Source: Odontocerum albicorne (taxonomy: Eukaryota; Arthropoda; Insecta; Trichoptera; Odontoceridae). From it: a DNA stretch of 64,000 nt. Under the pieces are notes generated by a model. It did not search any database. It had not been told where the DNA came from and saw only the letters and a list, made by a program, of their open reading frames with translations. Positions 46,326 through 55,887 of this stretch are shown here, one piece after another; positions within the stretch are counted from its first letter, which is position 1, and every line of letters begins with the position of its first letter. The position numbers and the translations under genes were made by a program. The stretch lies in assembly GCA_949825065.1 (NCBI GenBank), contig OX463852.1, positions 13,120,127 through 13,184,126 of the forward strand, written 5' to 3'.

Positions 46326-47620
46326 ATAATACTAGGTCCCCGTCCGGTTAAACAATTCTTCTGGTAATAATACTCGCAGACGCTAGAAAAATGCAAATAT
46401 TGTTGTCTTTCTACGTGTGGTAGTGTTGCAAGCAAGTACGGTGACGAATAACAAGCAACGTTTCAACTCAGGTGGTTTTAAATCTGAAGGCTCGATTAAC
46501 TAGGCTGAAGACAATGTTGCATCTTCAATATGTCCGCATTACCAATTCAGCAACAACTCTTATAAACCAGACGATTTACCGCACTACCCACGGTTTCAAA
46601 GTTTTTTCATAACGTTTCTGAACTGTTATAAAAAGGTGCTTGTCTATAAAATATTCAAGGGGCTACCTGCTTACTACTCTTGTAAACACATTTTATATCA
46701 ATATTCCAAATGAAATACCGCATTAAACACAACAATATCGCCTCGACAAATCTACGGAAAGCTGAATATTAAAACTGTAATGTCTTCACTCGCGACTATT
46801 ATTTATTCAATACTACATCAGGACGTGGATAAAAATAAATTAATTCAATTTTATAATTGAAATTTTTGTTTCAAGATGTTATTAGAGAACCCAAATCGTA
46901 TATCCATACTATATGTGTATCCAACGACATTTAAATTCCTTCAGTATTTTATATCAAGTACTATTCATCCTAGAACTATAAATTTTAATTAATCCAAATT
47001 GAATCAGAATATGATAATATTAATAATATCACAATTTTGAATTGAATGTAATATAATACAGACTCTTCATAAAAAACTTGGATAATATCCGTAAAAAAAC
47101 AAGTCCGCATAAAAAAAGATAATAAATAAGTAAAAAAAAAAGAAATTTAGAGCACACAGCTACCATATACTCGTATTACACAAAATTGAGGGCATAAAAT
47201 ACGAATATAAACATTAAAATTCAATAATTAATCGACCACTATGCAAGCGTAATTATTAATTTAAAAATTGTCGTTGTGCGCTCGTCTGCCTGCATCAAAA
47301 GTAACCACAGAATCAAATCACGTTCAAACAATAATTTGCGAATAGGTTATCTACTCGTACAAATCACACTTATTCACCAGTTTTATTTTCTATTAAAAAT
47401 TATCAATTTTGGCAGTTAAATTTTCTGTGGTACAATACATTAGTCGAATGAAAAATTATTTTCACATTGTGAATAATATTTAGAAATATTATTTATATTA
47501 AATATGTATAATATATTAGTATGCCACAACCGCGCTATGTCAAAAAAAAAACAAACAAACAAAAGTAACAAAAATTACAATACGTAAAAATACACATTAC
47601 ATATGACGTCTAACTTGACG
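46326..47620. other. AT-rich sequence, no gene recognised
   Basis: Nothing recognisable. Confidence 0.5.
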
Positions 47621-47758
47621 AATGGGAATGAAGCTTGGACTTGGTAGACAAATAATAAAAGTAAGATTAATGCTGTGGAGATGCGTGCACTAATAAAAAT
47701 GTGTGGAGTGTCAATGTATGAAAAAAGGTGGAATGAAGACATTAGAAATTAATGCATG
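47621..47758 (+). pseudogene. RTE-like LINE remnant, upstream part
   Basis: Reads NEAWTW, then KSKINAVEMRALIKMCGVSM and YEKRWNEDIRN, the post-palm part of insect LINE pol. It is split by the LTR palindrome at 47759-48621 and resumes at 48622. Confidence 0.75.
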
Positions 47759-48621
47759 TGTAGGGAATACCTACGTCCCTAAATAAATTGTCAAACATAC
47801 AGGGTCAACGACCGATGAATCAACCTCTGGACATCTACAATTGTCACATACCAGAAACGTCAACAATGTGTACTCGCAAATATTATTTACGCGGCATCCC
47901 ACGGTAGAGGGAGAGCGCATCGCTTTGTCTCGCCGTTTCGGCAAATAAATATCCTACCCGCTATACTAGGGCACGCGCAGGAGTGAGACAAAGTATATAT
48001 CGCGGGCGCATTCACGCACAACTATAAAATACCTACTTGTAGACAAATAAACATTATTATTCACTCGACCATTCATTGATTATTTACTCTCACTTTTATC
48101 CGCATATCTGAGTTTTGTATTTATTTTAAATACGAGACATATCAAAATCATCACGACGTATCAAGTTAAGCATCACGCTACACGTCGGGGTCACCAATGT
48201 AGCGTGATGCTTAACTTGATACGTCGTGATGATTTTGATATGTCTTGTATTTAAAATAAATACAAAACTCAGGAATGCGGATAAAAGTGAGAGTAAATAA
48301 TCAATGAATGGTCGAGTGAATAATAATGTTTATTTGTCTACAAGTAGGTATTTTATAGTTGTGCGTGAATGCGCCCGCGATATATACTTTGTCTCACTCC
48401 TGCGCGTGCCCCAGTACAGCGGGTAGGATATTTATTTGCCGAAACGGCGAGACAAAGCGATGCGCTCTCCCTCTACCGTGGCATGCCGCGTAAATAATAT
48501 TTGCGAGTACACATTGTTGACGTTTCTGGTATGTGACAATTGTAGATGTCCAGAGGTTGATTCATCGGTCGTTGACCCTGTATGTTTGACAATTTATTTA
48601 GGGACGTAGGTATTCCCTACA
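47759..48621. mobile_element. Palindromic insertion: two inverted LTRs around a primer-binding site
   Basis: A 424-bp LTR on the minus orientation (47759-48182) and its inverse (48198-48621) are separated by only 15 bp, CGTCGGGGTCACCAA. That spacer is the complement of the primer-binding site TTGGTGACCCCGACG. Each LTR has TGTAG...CTACA ends. The whole unit is flanked by CATG on both sides (47755-47758 and 48622-48625), so it was integrated as one piece into the LINE remnant, which continues on both sides. The arms differ at roughly six positions that I could see. The LTR is related to that of the 39.4-kb element (shared ACTCAGGAATGCGGAT, GACCCTGTATGTTT and the PBS). Confidence 0.9.
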
Positions 48622-48860
48622 CATGGATAAAATGATTATATGTAAGATGAATAATGGAGCGTGAAAATGAATTGGATATGTGGAGAGAATGAACGACGAA
48701 TGTATTACTAAGCATATGGTACATAGAAATCAGAAATGCAAAATGTACGTTGAAAACGTGGCTAGATAGAGTTTACAAGATATTGATAGAAGGTAAAGTA
48801 AAAAGCAAGAATAAAAGATGATTGCGCATGACTAGATGAGATGAGATTGCGTATGAATGT
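48622..48860 (+). pseudogene. RTE-like LINE remnant, downstream part
   Basis: Continues the frame from 47758: MNNGA, KWIGYVERMNDECITKHMV, then YVENVAR. Insect LINEs have LRWFGHVERM...RLTK..Y at this place. Stops interrupt it. Confidence 0.7.
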
Positions 48861-48865
48861 GATGG

Positions 48866-49080
48866 ACGACTTCCATGGCTTAGTTGGTAAGATGCCTGTA
48901 TTTCAAACCGGGGGTTGTGGGTTCGATTATCCCCACTGAAACCCAGTTTTTTTTTTGAAAAAGGATTCCAGTCTGTTTTCACGTAATATCTCTTTAGTAT
49001 CTGGTTCGTTGGAAGATATGGCCATAAAACTGCCAGGTTGTACTGTGTACAACGAAAATGCAATACAATACTCGTACAAT
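48866..49080 (+). repeat. tRNA-derived SINE, full length
   Basis: A box TGGCTTAGTTGGTAAGATG and B box GGTTCGATTATCC at tRNA spacing, then a body with TTCCAGTCTGTTTTCACG and the family tail GGTTGTACTGTGTACAACGA and GCAATACAATA. The same family occurs at 52946, 59472 and 61034. Confidence 0.85.
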
Positions 49081-50093
49081 GCGGAGGAAGCGATAGTTGT
49101 ATATTGAGATATCAGTGTGAAGATCTGTTATCTCAGCCCACCCCGCAAGTGAAACGACGTGATGATATTTATAAATATATAATTTTAAGATAGATAATTA
49201 AATAGCTCTCAGGTGAAATCATATGATCACGAGTTTTATGAAAACGATAAACTTTAAAGAATATTATCAAACACAGCCTTCGGGCAGATCTCGTCTTTAT
49301 ATTTTAATGTCAACTTCGTTATCATGGCCTAGGATTTACAACATGCTTATAAATCTGATAACTATATTTACGTGTATGAGTACGTGACTAAACAGTCTTA
49401 CAAAAAAGCCTTTTTTTTAAATCAGTTGAACCCGATGGTATACCTACATTCTTCATATTACTGAACCTGATGGCATACCTACATTCTTCATATTACTGAA
49501 CCCGATGGCATATACGGTCTTTGACCCCTTTGCAACCCTTACCTACATTTTCAAAACAGGTTTTCGAATTGGTATTATCCCGATAGAATAGAAAACGACT
49601 CGAGTCGTACTCTTTCACAAAATTAGAATTAAATACGATGTTATAAACTTCAAACCCATCGCCATATTCTCATCTGTAGTCAAACTACTTGAGACCCTTG
49701 TGGATCATCCTTCATCTATGTGTGATGAGACTCATCAACATCCCACATAGATGATGGGGATGAGTAGCACAGCACGGCTTTTGATATAATAAATCAATTT
49801 AGATTTTGTTTCTATTACGCAAAGTGTTGTCTCTCAGGTTGATTGCTCATATCACGACGTTGCTTAAGAGTTTGAGATAGTAAATAATCTAATTTAACTA
49901 ACAAAAAAGGGTAAATTTTAAATTAAACAATTTGAACACAATTGATTTAAAACATGGTCGGCTATCATTTAAGACATCTTAAAAAAAATCTGGTTGTTTA
50001 GAAGAGATTAGCTGACAGGTTTAGTGTATAAAACGAAAGTGTAATATGATAAAATACAATATAATCAATGAGATTACTACATTACAGTTGGCA
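49081..50093. other. AT-rich sequence with a small tandem repeat
   Basis: No gene. It contains the 35-bp repeat at 49427-49515 and an imperfect hairpin near 49707-49757 (CCTTCATCTATGTGTGATGA against its inverse). Confidence 0.5.
49427..49515. repeat. 35-bp tandem repeat, about 2.5 copies
   Basis: Unit begins TGAACCCGATGGTATACCTA; copies start at 49427, 49462 and (partial) 49497. Confidence 0.93.
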
Positions 50094-50302
50094 AATTCTA
50101 GGAGTAGTCCTGTGACAGCTCACAAATTTGCCCCAATACAACCTTGTAACGATGTTCAGTAATTTGAATTATTTTATCAACTTTAATATAAGCCTCAATT
50201 CTAATAAATAGCAAGTTATTTAGGTAAATACATTACATAAGGTTGTGTTGGGGCAAATTTGTGAGCTGTCACACGACTCATCCTAGAATTTCCGAACTAT
50301 AG
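50094..50302. mobile_element. Palindromic MITE (copy 2)
   Basis: Close copy of 45708-45928: the centre (TTTGAATTATTTTATCAACT and GCCTCAATTCTAATAAATAG) is nearly identical. The first dozen bases of the left arm are missing or altered; the right arm ends GAACTATAG. Confidence 0.85.
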
Positions 50303-50324
50303 TATCACGGTACCGATAAGGCGA

Positions 50325-50420
50325 ACCCAGATAACCTCCTTAGCTTAATTGGAAGAACTCATGTTTTCCTACCCATGGGGATTTTTACGCTAGAAAAAAA
50401 TTGATCCCAATCTAGTATTT
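50325..50420 (+). repeat. Possible degenerate SINE head
   Basis: CCTCCTTAGCTTAATTGGAA resembles the SINE A-box region, and AAAATTGATCCCAATCTAGT resembles the body; the B box is not recognisable. Confidence 0.3.
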
Positions 50421-50582
50421 CACAAGATGCATTTTGACATATTTATGATTAGTTTATTTACGAGTGTTTACTGAATTCAATGAAGGGAAATACAGGCAGT
50501 CCCAAAATGATGTATGATATACACACTGAAAGATTATAAATTCAGTACTTATTAAAATGTATCTAAGATTAACACTTTAAAT

Positions 50583-51025
50583 TAGGACTGCCCAACCCAA
50601 AGCCCGCGAGTCACATGCGGCCCGCAGTGGCTTTATGTGCGGCCCGCGATCATGTGTGACGAATTATTATTTTCTTTTTTTATTACCATACAAATACATT
50701 TACGAATTAATGACATACAATTGTAAGTCATTGTATGTATATTACCATACAAATATATTTGTTATTCGTTCAATACATGTTTTCTCTTCATATCTAGTTG
50801 TGGTATCGTATTTTTTTCTTCAGATTTGCATTGATTGAACACTTTTTATATACCTCTGCATTCAAATCAATCACTTATAAAAAACAAACATGAGTTTTGT
50901 TGTAAAGTCAGATATCGAAAAAAATATTGGGATAAAATTTGCAATTATTCTTATTTATGTGCGGTCCTTGGAAAATTTGATGTCACCAATGCGGCCCGTG
51001 GGACAATTTGGGTTGGACAGACCTG
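50583..51025. mobile_element. hAT-like MITE with GCGGCCCG ends
   Basis: Left end TAGGACTGCCCAACCCAAA and right end TTTGGGTTGGACAGACCTG are inverted, followed inward by GCGGCCCGC and GCGGCCCGTG. Possible 8-bp target duplication CTTTAAAT / CTCTAAAT (one difference, with one extra base at the right). This layout is typical of hAT non-autonomous elements. The interior is AT-rich and has no transposase. Confidence 0.65.
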
Positions 51026-51059
51026 CCTCTAAATGAAAGAACACATACGTAGATTTTTA

Positions 51060-51290
51060 CCATAAAAGTTCTAATTAATGGTCGTTCTGGTTCATGCACT
51101 GCCGATAACGTGGAATCGCAAATATAACGAACAATTTGTTTTGGTATTTGGGCGCGTTTTCTTTCAATGGTTGCTCTCAATTCATTGATTGTTGCCAGTT
51201 TAATATCATAAACTTTATCTATGACGATTTTTTATAAAAAAAACTATAGGCGTGAGGTCTGCGGAGCGCGGGGGGTATTCAATGCTCAAT
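51060..51290 (-). pseudogene. Tc1/mariner-superfamily transposase C-terminal remnant
   Basis: The minus strand reads EYPPRSADLTPI, then after a break LATINELRATIERKRAQIPK and QIVRYICDSTLSAV. It matches the end of insect Tc-like transposases (PPRSxDLTPxDFF...INELR..I...IP). A 14-G run lies at its edge near 51299. Confidence 0.6.
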
Positions 51291-52116
51291 CACGATGGTG
51301 GGGGGGGGGGGGAGGTCCAACTCATTCCTAAATTCCTCACGAATGTGTGTAAAGGACACGGTGTAATAATAGTATGTGTATACATTTTTTGGGACATCCA
51401 ATACAATCAATTTATAAATTCAAATCTTGGAGTATAATAAATAGCTGTTGTTTCTGTTAGCGATTGTACCTTAAGGAATATAAATGAAACGAATAAAGCA
51501 AATAATATGGAACAAATAATAACTGAATAATATTTTTAATTTGCAGGTTCACCTTTTATATGAACTCATAAACGTTATATTTTATTTCTTAAGTGCATAA
51601 GATACAATACAATTTTAAGTTCAATGAATTATGAATTTAATACAATAAAATCGGATGTCGAAATTGGTACTTAACACCATACGTATTGTTTATAAAAGAA
51701 TCATAGCATGGATGAGATGATACTCAAAATATATATAATCTATAAAAGCAAGGAAAAAATACTGCCTACGGTGGAAATTCAATATTTGCTTTCTCTGCTG
51801 TCACTTGTCAGTTTGAATATTATGATATTTTAATATCTTTATATATCTTTGCCGCGTCTAATGAATATTGCGTATCCTCTTTCTTCGAGAATTTTTTCCA
51901 TATATAGATCGATTGTTAAAATTTTGAAGCTTAATCAGTTGAAACTTTGAATTATCTAGAATTGTAATTTGCATAATGTCTTTAATTTGGTGGCGCAAAT
52001 CATCCTAGTTTGGGTGGATTGCCTATTTAAAAAAAAGGTCTGAGACGGTTTTATTGTTAACATGGCAAAATTACAGTTTTAGAAATGTGAAAAATGTGAG
52101 ATCATTATCATCACCA
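51291..52116. other. AT-rich sequence, no gene recognised
   Basis: Begins with a G homopolymer tract (about 51299-51312). It may include the lost 3' half of the following Tc3-like element, but no transposase motif is visible. Confidence 0.45.
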
Positions 52117-52698
52117 TCACCCAATATCCATATTGAGGTAAGTAGAGAGAGTGTGATTCATGTGGTCATGCCACGTTTCCCCCAAAATTACATATGTTAT
52201 TTTGTTTATTAACGAATGGAAGTGGGACTCGTCGCCCATAATAAGGTTGTGAATGAAATCAGATTCTTGTCTTGCCAATTCTTGGATCTGGATAGCATAT
52301 GCTAATCGTATCCGATAATCTGCTGGCTTCAGTTCCTGAACTAGCTGTGCTTTATACGGATAGACCATCAGCATCCCTTGAATCCTCTGGACCGAGGTTG
52401 GATACATGTCCAGTTGCTGGGACCGCCTTCGAGGTGACATTGAAGGCTCTTCTTCAATGATTTGGTGTACACGCTGAATATTGTCCTATGACCTTCCTGA
52501 ACATGGCCTCCCAGCACGTGGTAAATAACCCACAGACCCCTGAATTTGAAACCGGTGGGCTAAGTTATGCATCGTTTGTTTATATGGTGGTTTTCTGACC
52601 CCAAAATGACGAGTGTAAGCTCTTTGCGTTAGCACAATTGATCGTTGATTTTCTAGACAAAATTCAATTACTTTAACACGTTGCTCAGTCATTAGCAT
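52117..52698 (-). pseudogene. Tc3-like transposase, N-terminal half
   Basis: From 52698 downwards: MTEQRVKVIEFCLENQRSIV, TQRAYTRHFGVRK, GSVGYLPRAGRPCSGRS (helix-turn-helix DNA-binding half). After a frameshift near 52440-52490 it reads SPRRRSQQLDMYPTSVQRIQ, YPYKAQLVQELKPADYRIRL and NLIMGDESHFHS. GDESHFH has the first catalytic aspartate. The rest of the catalytic domain is gone. A relative of the 3920-5188 element, but a different copy type. Confidence 0.85.
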
Positions 52699-52945
52699 CT
52701 CAATATTTAATTTACAAAGATTACGCTTTAATAATCTGAAATAATAAAAATAAAATTAATTAATTGCAGAAAGTTATTTGAATATTAAATAGTCTTGCGA
52801 CTTTTGGGCCATCATGTATATCTTGTTTATGAACGTTATTTCGTGTTCAATTATTCAATTTAGAAATAATTTGGAACGAGAGAAAATTATTTGTTATAAA
52901 AATATGACTTTTTAATAGTATTTCTTATTATTTTCTTAGATCTTA

Positions 52946-53150
52946 ATGATTGTATTACACTTTCGTTGTATACAGTACAACCTGGTGGTCTTATTGCCTT
53001 GTAGTAATCTCTTCCAACCAACCAAAAAGATGATAAAGAGACCTTAAGTGAAAACCAGACTGGATTCCTTTTTATTAAATCTGGATTCCAGAGGAATTTG
53101 AACCTCCGGGCTGGAAAACAGGCATTTTACCAACTAGCCAATTATATTTT
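52946..53150 (-). repeat. tRNA-derived SINE, minus strand
   Basis: On the minus strand: TGGCTAGTTGGTAAAATG (A box), GGTTCAAATTCC (B box), CCAGTCTGGTTTTCACTTAA (body) and GGTTGTACTGTATACAACGA (tail). Confidence 0.85.
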
Positions 53151-53159
53151 GAAAGTACA

Positions 53160-53340
53160 TCATATTTGTACAGTACTTCATATTTTCATTGTACTCGGAT
53201 ATCATAATATTTTCATAGTACCTAATAATATTGTTATAACATTTCATATTTTGATATAGCATCATAATATTTTCATTGTACTACATAATATTTTGATAGT
53301 AAATCATAATATTTTCATAGTACAATATTATATTTTCGTA
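53160..53340. repeat. Degenerate AT-rich tandem repeat
   Basis: Imperfect units of about 25-35 bp around CATAATATTTTCATAGTAC recur at least five times. Confidence 0.7.
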
Positions 53341-53720
53341 GTTCAGTCCATCAGAGAAACCCTCCGTGTTGGCCTGCGTATGAACGCTGAGAAGAATTAC
53401 CTGATGTGTAACGACTCATGCCATGAGAAGGACCCCTCTATGTACATAAATAGCATCCCCTGTCAACAGGGTGGATAAATTTAAGTACTAGGGTACCGGA
53501 GGATTGAGGTTTCGAGAATGATTAACTTATTAGGATACCAGCGGTGCTTTTAACAATGTGAATGCCATACGGGGCTCCTCAGTGTTTAAAATGAAGTGAA
53601 GTGTCAAATGTTTAGCGCCTGCATCCCACCTATTATATTACACGGTTCTTGATATTATCATGTTACCAAGGCCCAAAAGAGAAGAATTCTCAGTTTTGAG
53701 GACGCAACAGCACTATAACC
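53341..53720 (+). pseudogene. LINE reverse-transcriptase remnant
   Basis: Broken reading with VGLRMNAEKNYLMCNDSC, VDKFKY and GGFENDLLGYQRC. This is the stretch after RT motif C in RTE/CR1-type LINEs (GLrvN..KTkyl..., vdkFkYLGs..e.dGg.e.D...RI). Stops lie after KFKY and downstream. Confidence 0.6.
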
Positions 53721-54529
53721 ATCACAATAAGCGTTAGTCTTTGGACGTCGTAAGGTCACGTATTGAGGATGGCGCCTAGTAGCTGTTCAAGAATTTTGTT
53801 GTTTTACTGCTCGCAGGAAATTGGACGAATCAGACTTCAATCCTACATTAAACGACACCAATATACAATAATATACTAAAAATAGTTTTCAACGTGAATT
53901 TCCATACTGTTTTGGTCGAAAAATTTAGAGATTTATTTCGTGTTTTTATGACATAAGTCCAGAGCTAAATAAAATGCTTCCCCTAGACCGTGCTACCCTA
54001 AGCGGCCGTTTATGCTGCCTGCCCGTAAGAGACAGTCCTGCTCACATGACATTAGAAAAATATTTATCTTTCAAAATTCAAGTCAGAATTATTAATGTCT
54101 GGATATTTTAAAAGGTTTTACCGAGAAGTTAAAAATTGCTTTGTCTGTGAGAGTATTAGGTTAGCATTGTTCTTTTATCTCGTGACATTCTACAAATGTA
54201 CGCACGGTTATCAATGTATACATTTGTCTTTTCTTCGCCTCCTTCAATTGTCTTCGTACTATCTTGTCACTCGTAATCATTAAATAAATATTCATGACAC
54301 AGATATACGACAACATCTTCACTCAAAAGCGTGAGGTGTATACATTAAATATCTACATAATATTATGCTTAGTTAATTGAATAAAACATTTATTTATTTA
54401 TTGAACTGTTCATGACACGAATCAAAATGCGAGCGCCGGCGAACAAAATAAATCCAAAAAATCCAAATCCACGCGTCGAATATGACACCGTTAATGGAAG
54501 TCCTTATAATTAGAGGAAGGGGTCATCTA
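53721..54529. other. No gene recognised
   Basis: Nothing recognisable; may include decayed LINE sequence joining its two flanks. Confidence 0.45.
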
Positions 54530-54662
54530 AATATGTGATCAAAAGATAGCATCAACCGGGACACGACTGATCTGAACCTGACTCCGGATATAGCAAAGGA
54601 CAGAGCACAGTGGAGAGAGACGACTCGTCACGCAGACCCTAAATAAATGGGTAAATGCGAGA
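54530..54662 (+). pseudogene. LINE pol C-terminal end
   Basis: Reads DLNLTPDIAKDRAQWRETTR and HADPK then stop, the typical end of many insect RTE-like pol proteins (L....A.DRA.WR..TR.ADP). Perhaps the same element as 53341-53720. Confidence 0.6.
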
Positions 54663-55074
54663 ATGATGATGAGGATCACTATGCGATCGTCGGTTTAGGT
54701 GACTGTCTAAATTGGATGTAAATATGCCAAAAGATCCCAGCTACATTTACCATATTCTAAGATAATTGAGGAAATATCACGCACGAACAATTTAGAAAAG
54801 GAAATTTAACCTAGATACCATACACGTATATACATTTCTTTGGATATATATATTTGCACATGAATTATTGATGTACGAGTATGTTACGTTTTTAATTAAA
54901 AATAAAGTTAAAAATCTGTTTTATGAAGTGGATCATTTTTACCTACATATCCCATTGTGATTAATGCCTTAGATGCAAATAAGAAAAAGCTGTAAAAGTA
55001 TTGAAATGAAGTTGGGAAGGACAAACAGCCAGAACAGCGAACAAACGTTCGATGTTAAGATTCGTCAAGTGGTA

Positions 55075-55540
55075 CTCGAGAGGAATGAAAAGGTCTAGAA
55101 AGCGATTTAAGATACACTAGATGGATGTTATACTTAACATGGAAAGTATCCGAGAGATATGTAAATGGCTAGAAAACGATCTCAGGTACACTGGATGGAT
55201 CTTATATTTAACATGGCATATACCCTAGGGCCCTAGAGGAATGAAAAGGTCTAGAAAGCGATCTAAGGTACGCTGGATGGATGTTATACTTAACTTGGAA
55301 GGCACCTGAGAGGAATGAAAAGGCCTAGAAAGTGATCTAAGGCACATTGGATGGATGTTATATTTAACATAGCAGGTACCCGAGAGGAATGAAAAGGTCT
55401 AGAAAGTGATCTAAGGTAGAAAAAAATCTTAGATCGCTCTACACTGGATGGATGTTATACATAACTTCGAAGGCACCTGAGAGGAATGAAAAGGCCTAGA
55501 AAGCGATTTAAGGGACACTGGAAAGATTTTATACTTAACA
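55075..55540 (+). repeat. Minisatellite, about 71-bp units, six to seven copies
   Basis: Units contain GAGAGGAATGAAAAGGTCTA, GAAAGCGATCTAAGGTACAC and TGGATGGATGTTATACTTAA. One plus frame of a unit reads MKRSRKRSKVRWMDVILN, like the RGRPKxRWxDxV segment near the end of RTE-type LINE pol, so it may be an amplified LINE tail. Units differ by up to several bases and one is interrupted near 55420-55440. Confidence 0.85.
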
Positions 55541-55779
55541 ATGAAGGCACACTATGGCGGCAAACGGCAATTAACACAATTTACGTAAAATTGAGAGGAC
55601 TATGTTCTGCAGTGAATCAATAAAAAGTGCGAAAATGATGATGAAATGAAAATGGTTGATTAAGTGAGACTACATGGAATCGAGCGTTATTGCTTATTTA
55701 TTTATACAAATTAGTCAGATGTTATGACCGATTAAGTGGTAAAACCGATTGGGGCTCTTTTTTGGGCTCCTTAAGAAAT

Positions 55780-55887
55780 CGAACATCAACCTTCCAGGTC
55801 GGAAATCTACAAGGACGAACATCAACCTCCCAGGTCGGAAATCTACAAGGCCGAACATCAACCTCCCAGGTCGGAAATCTACAAGGC
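55780..55887 (+). repeat. 36-bp tandem repeat, three copies
   Basis: Unit CGAACATCAACCTCCCAGGT plus CGGAAATCTACAAGGC; copies start at 55780, 55816 and 55852. Being a multiple of three it stays open in frame (GRKSTRPNINLP repeated), but nothing around it suggests a gene. Confidence 0.95.

Noticed and set aside
47759..48621. Interpretation as two independent solo LTR insertions or one nested in the other
   Set aside because: A single CATG duplication flanks the whole pair, the LINE remnant continues across it, and only the primer-binding site separates the arms.
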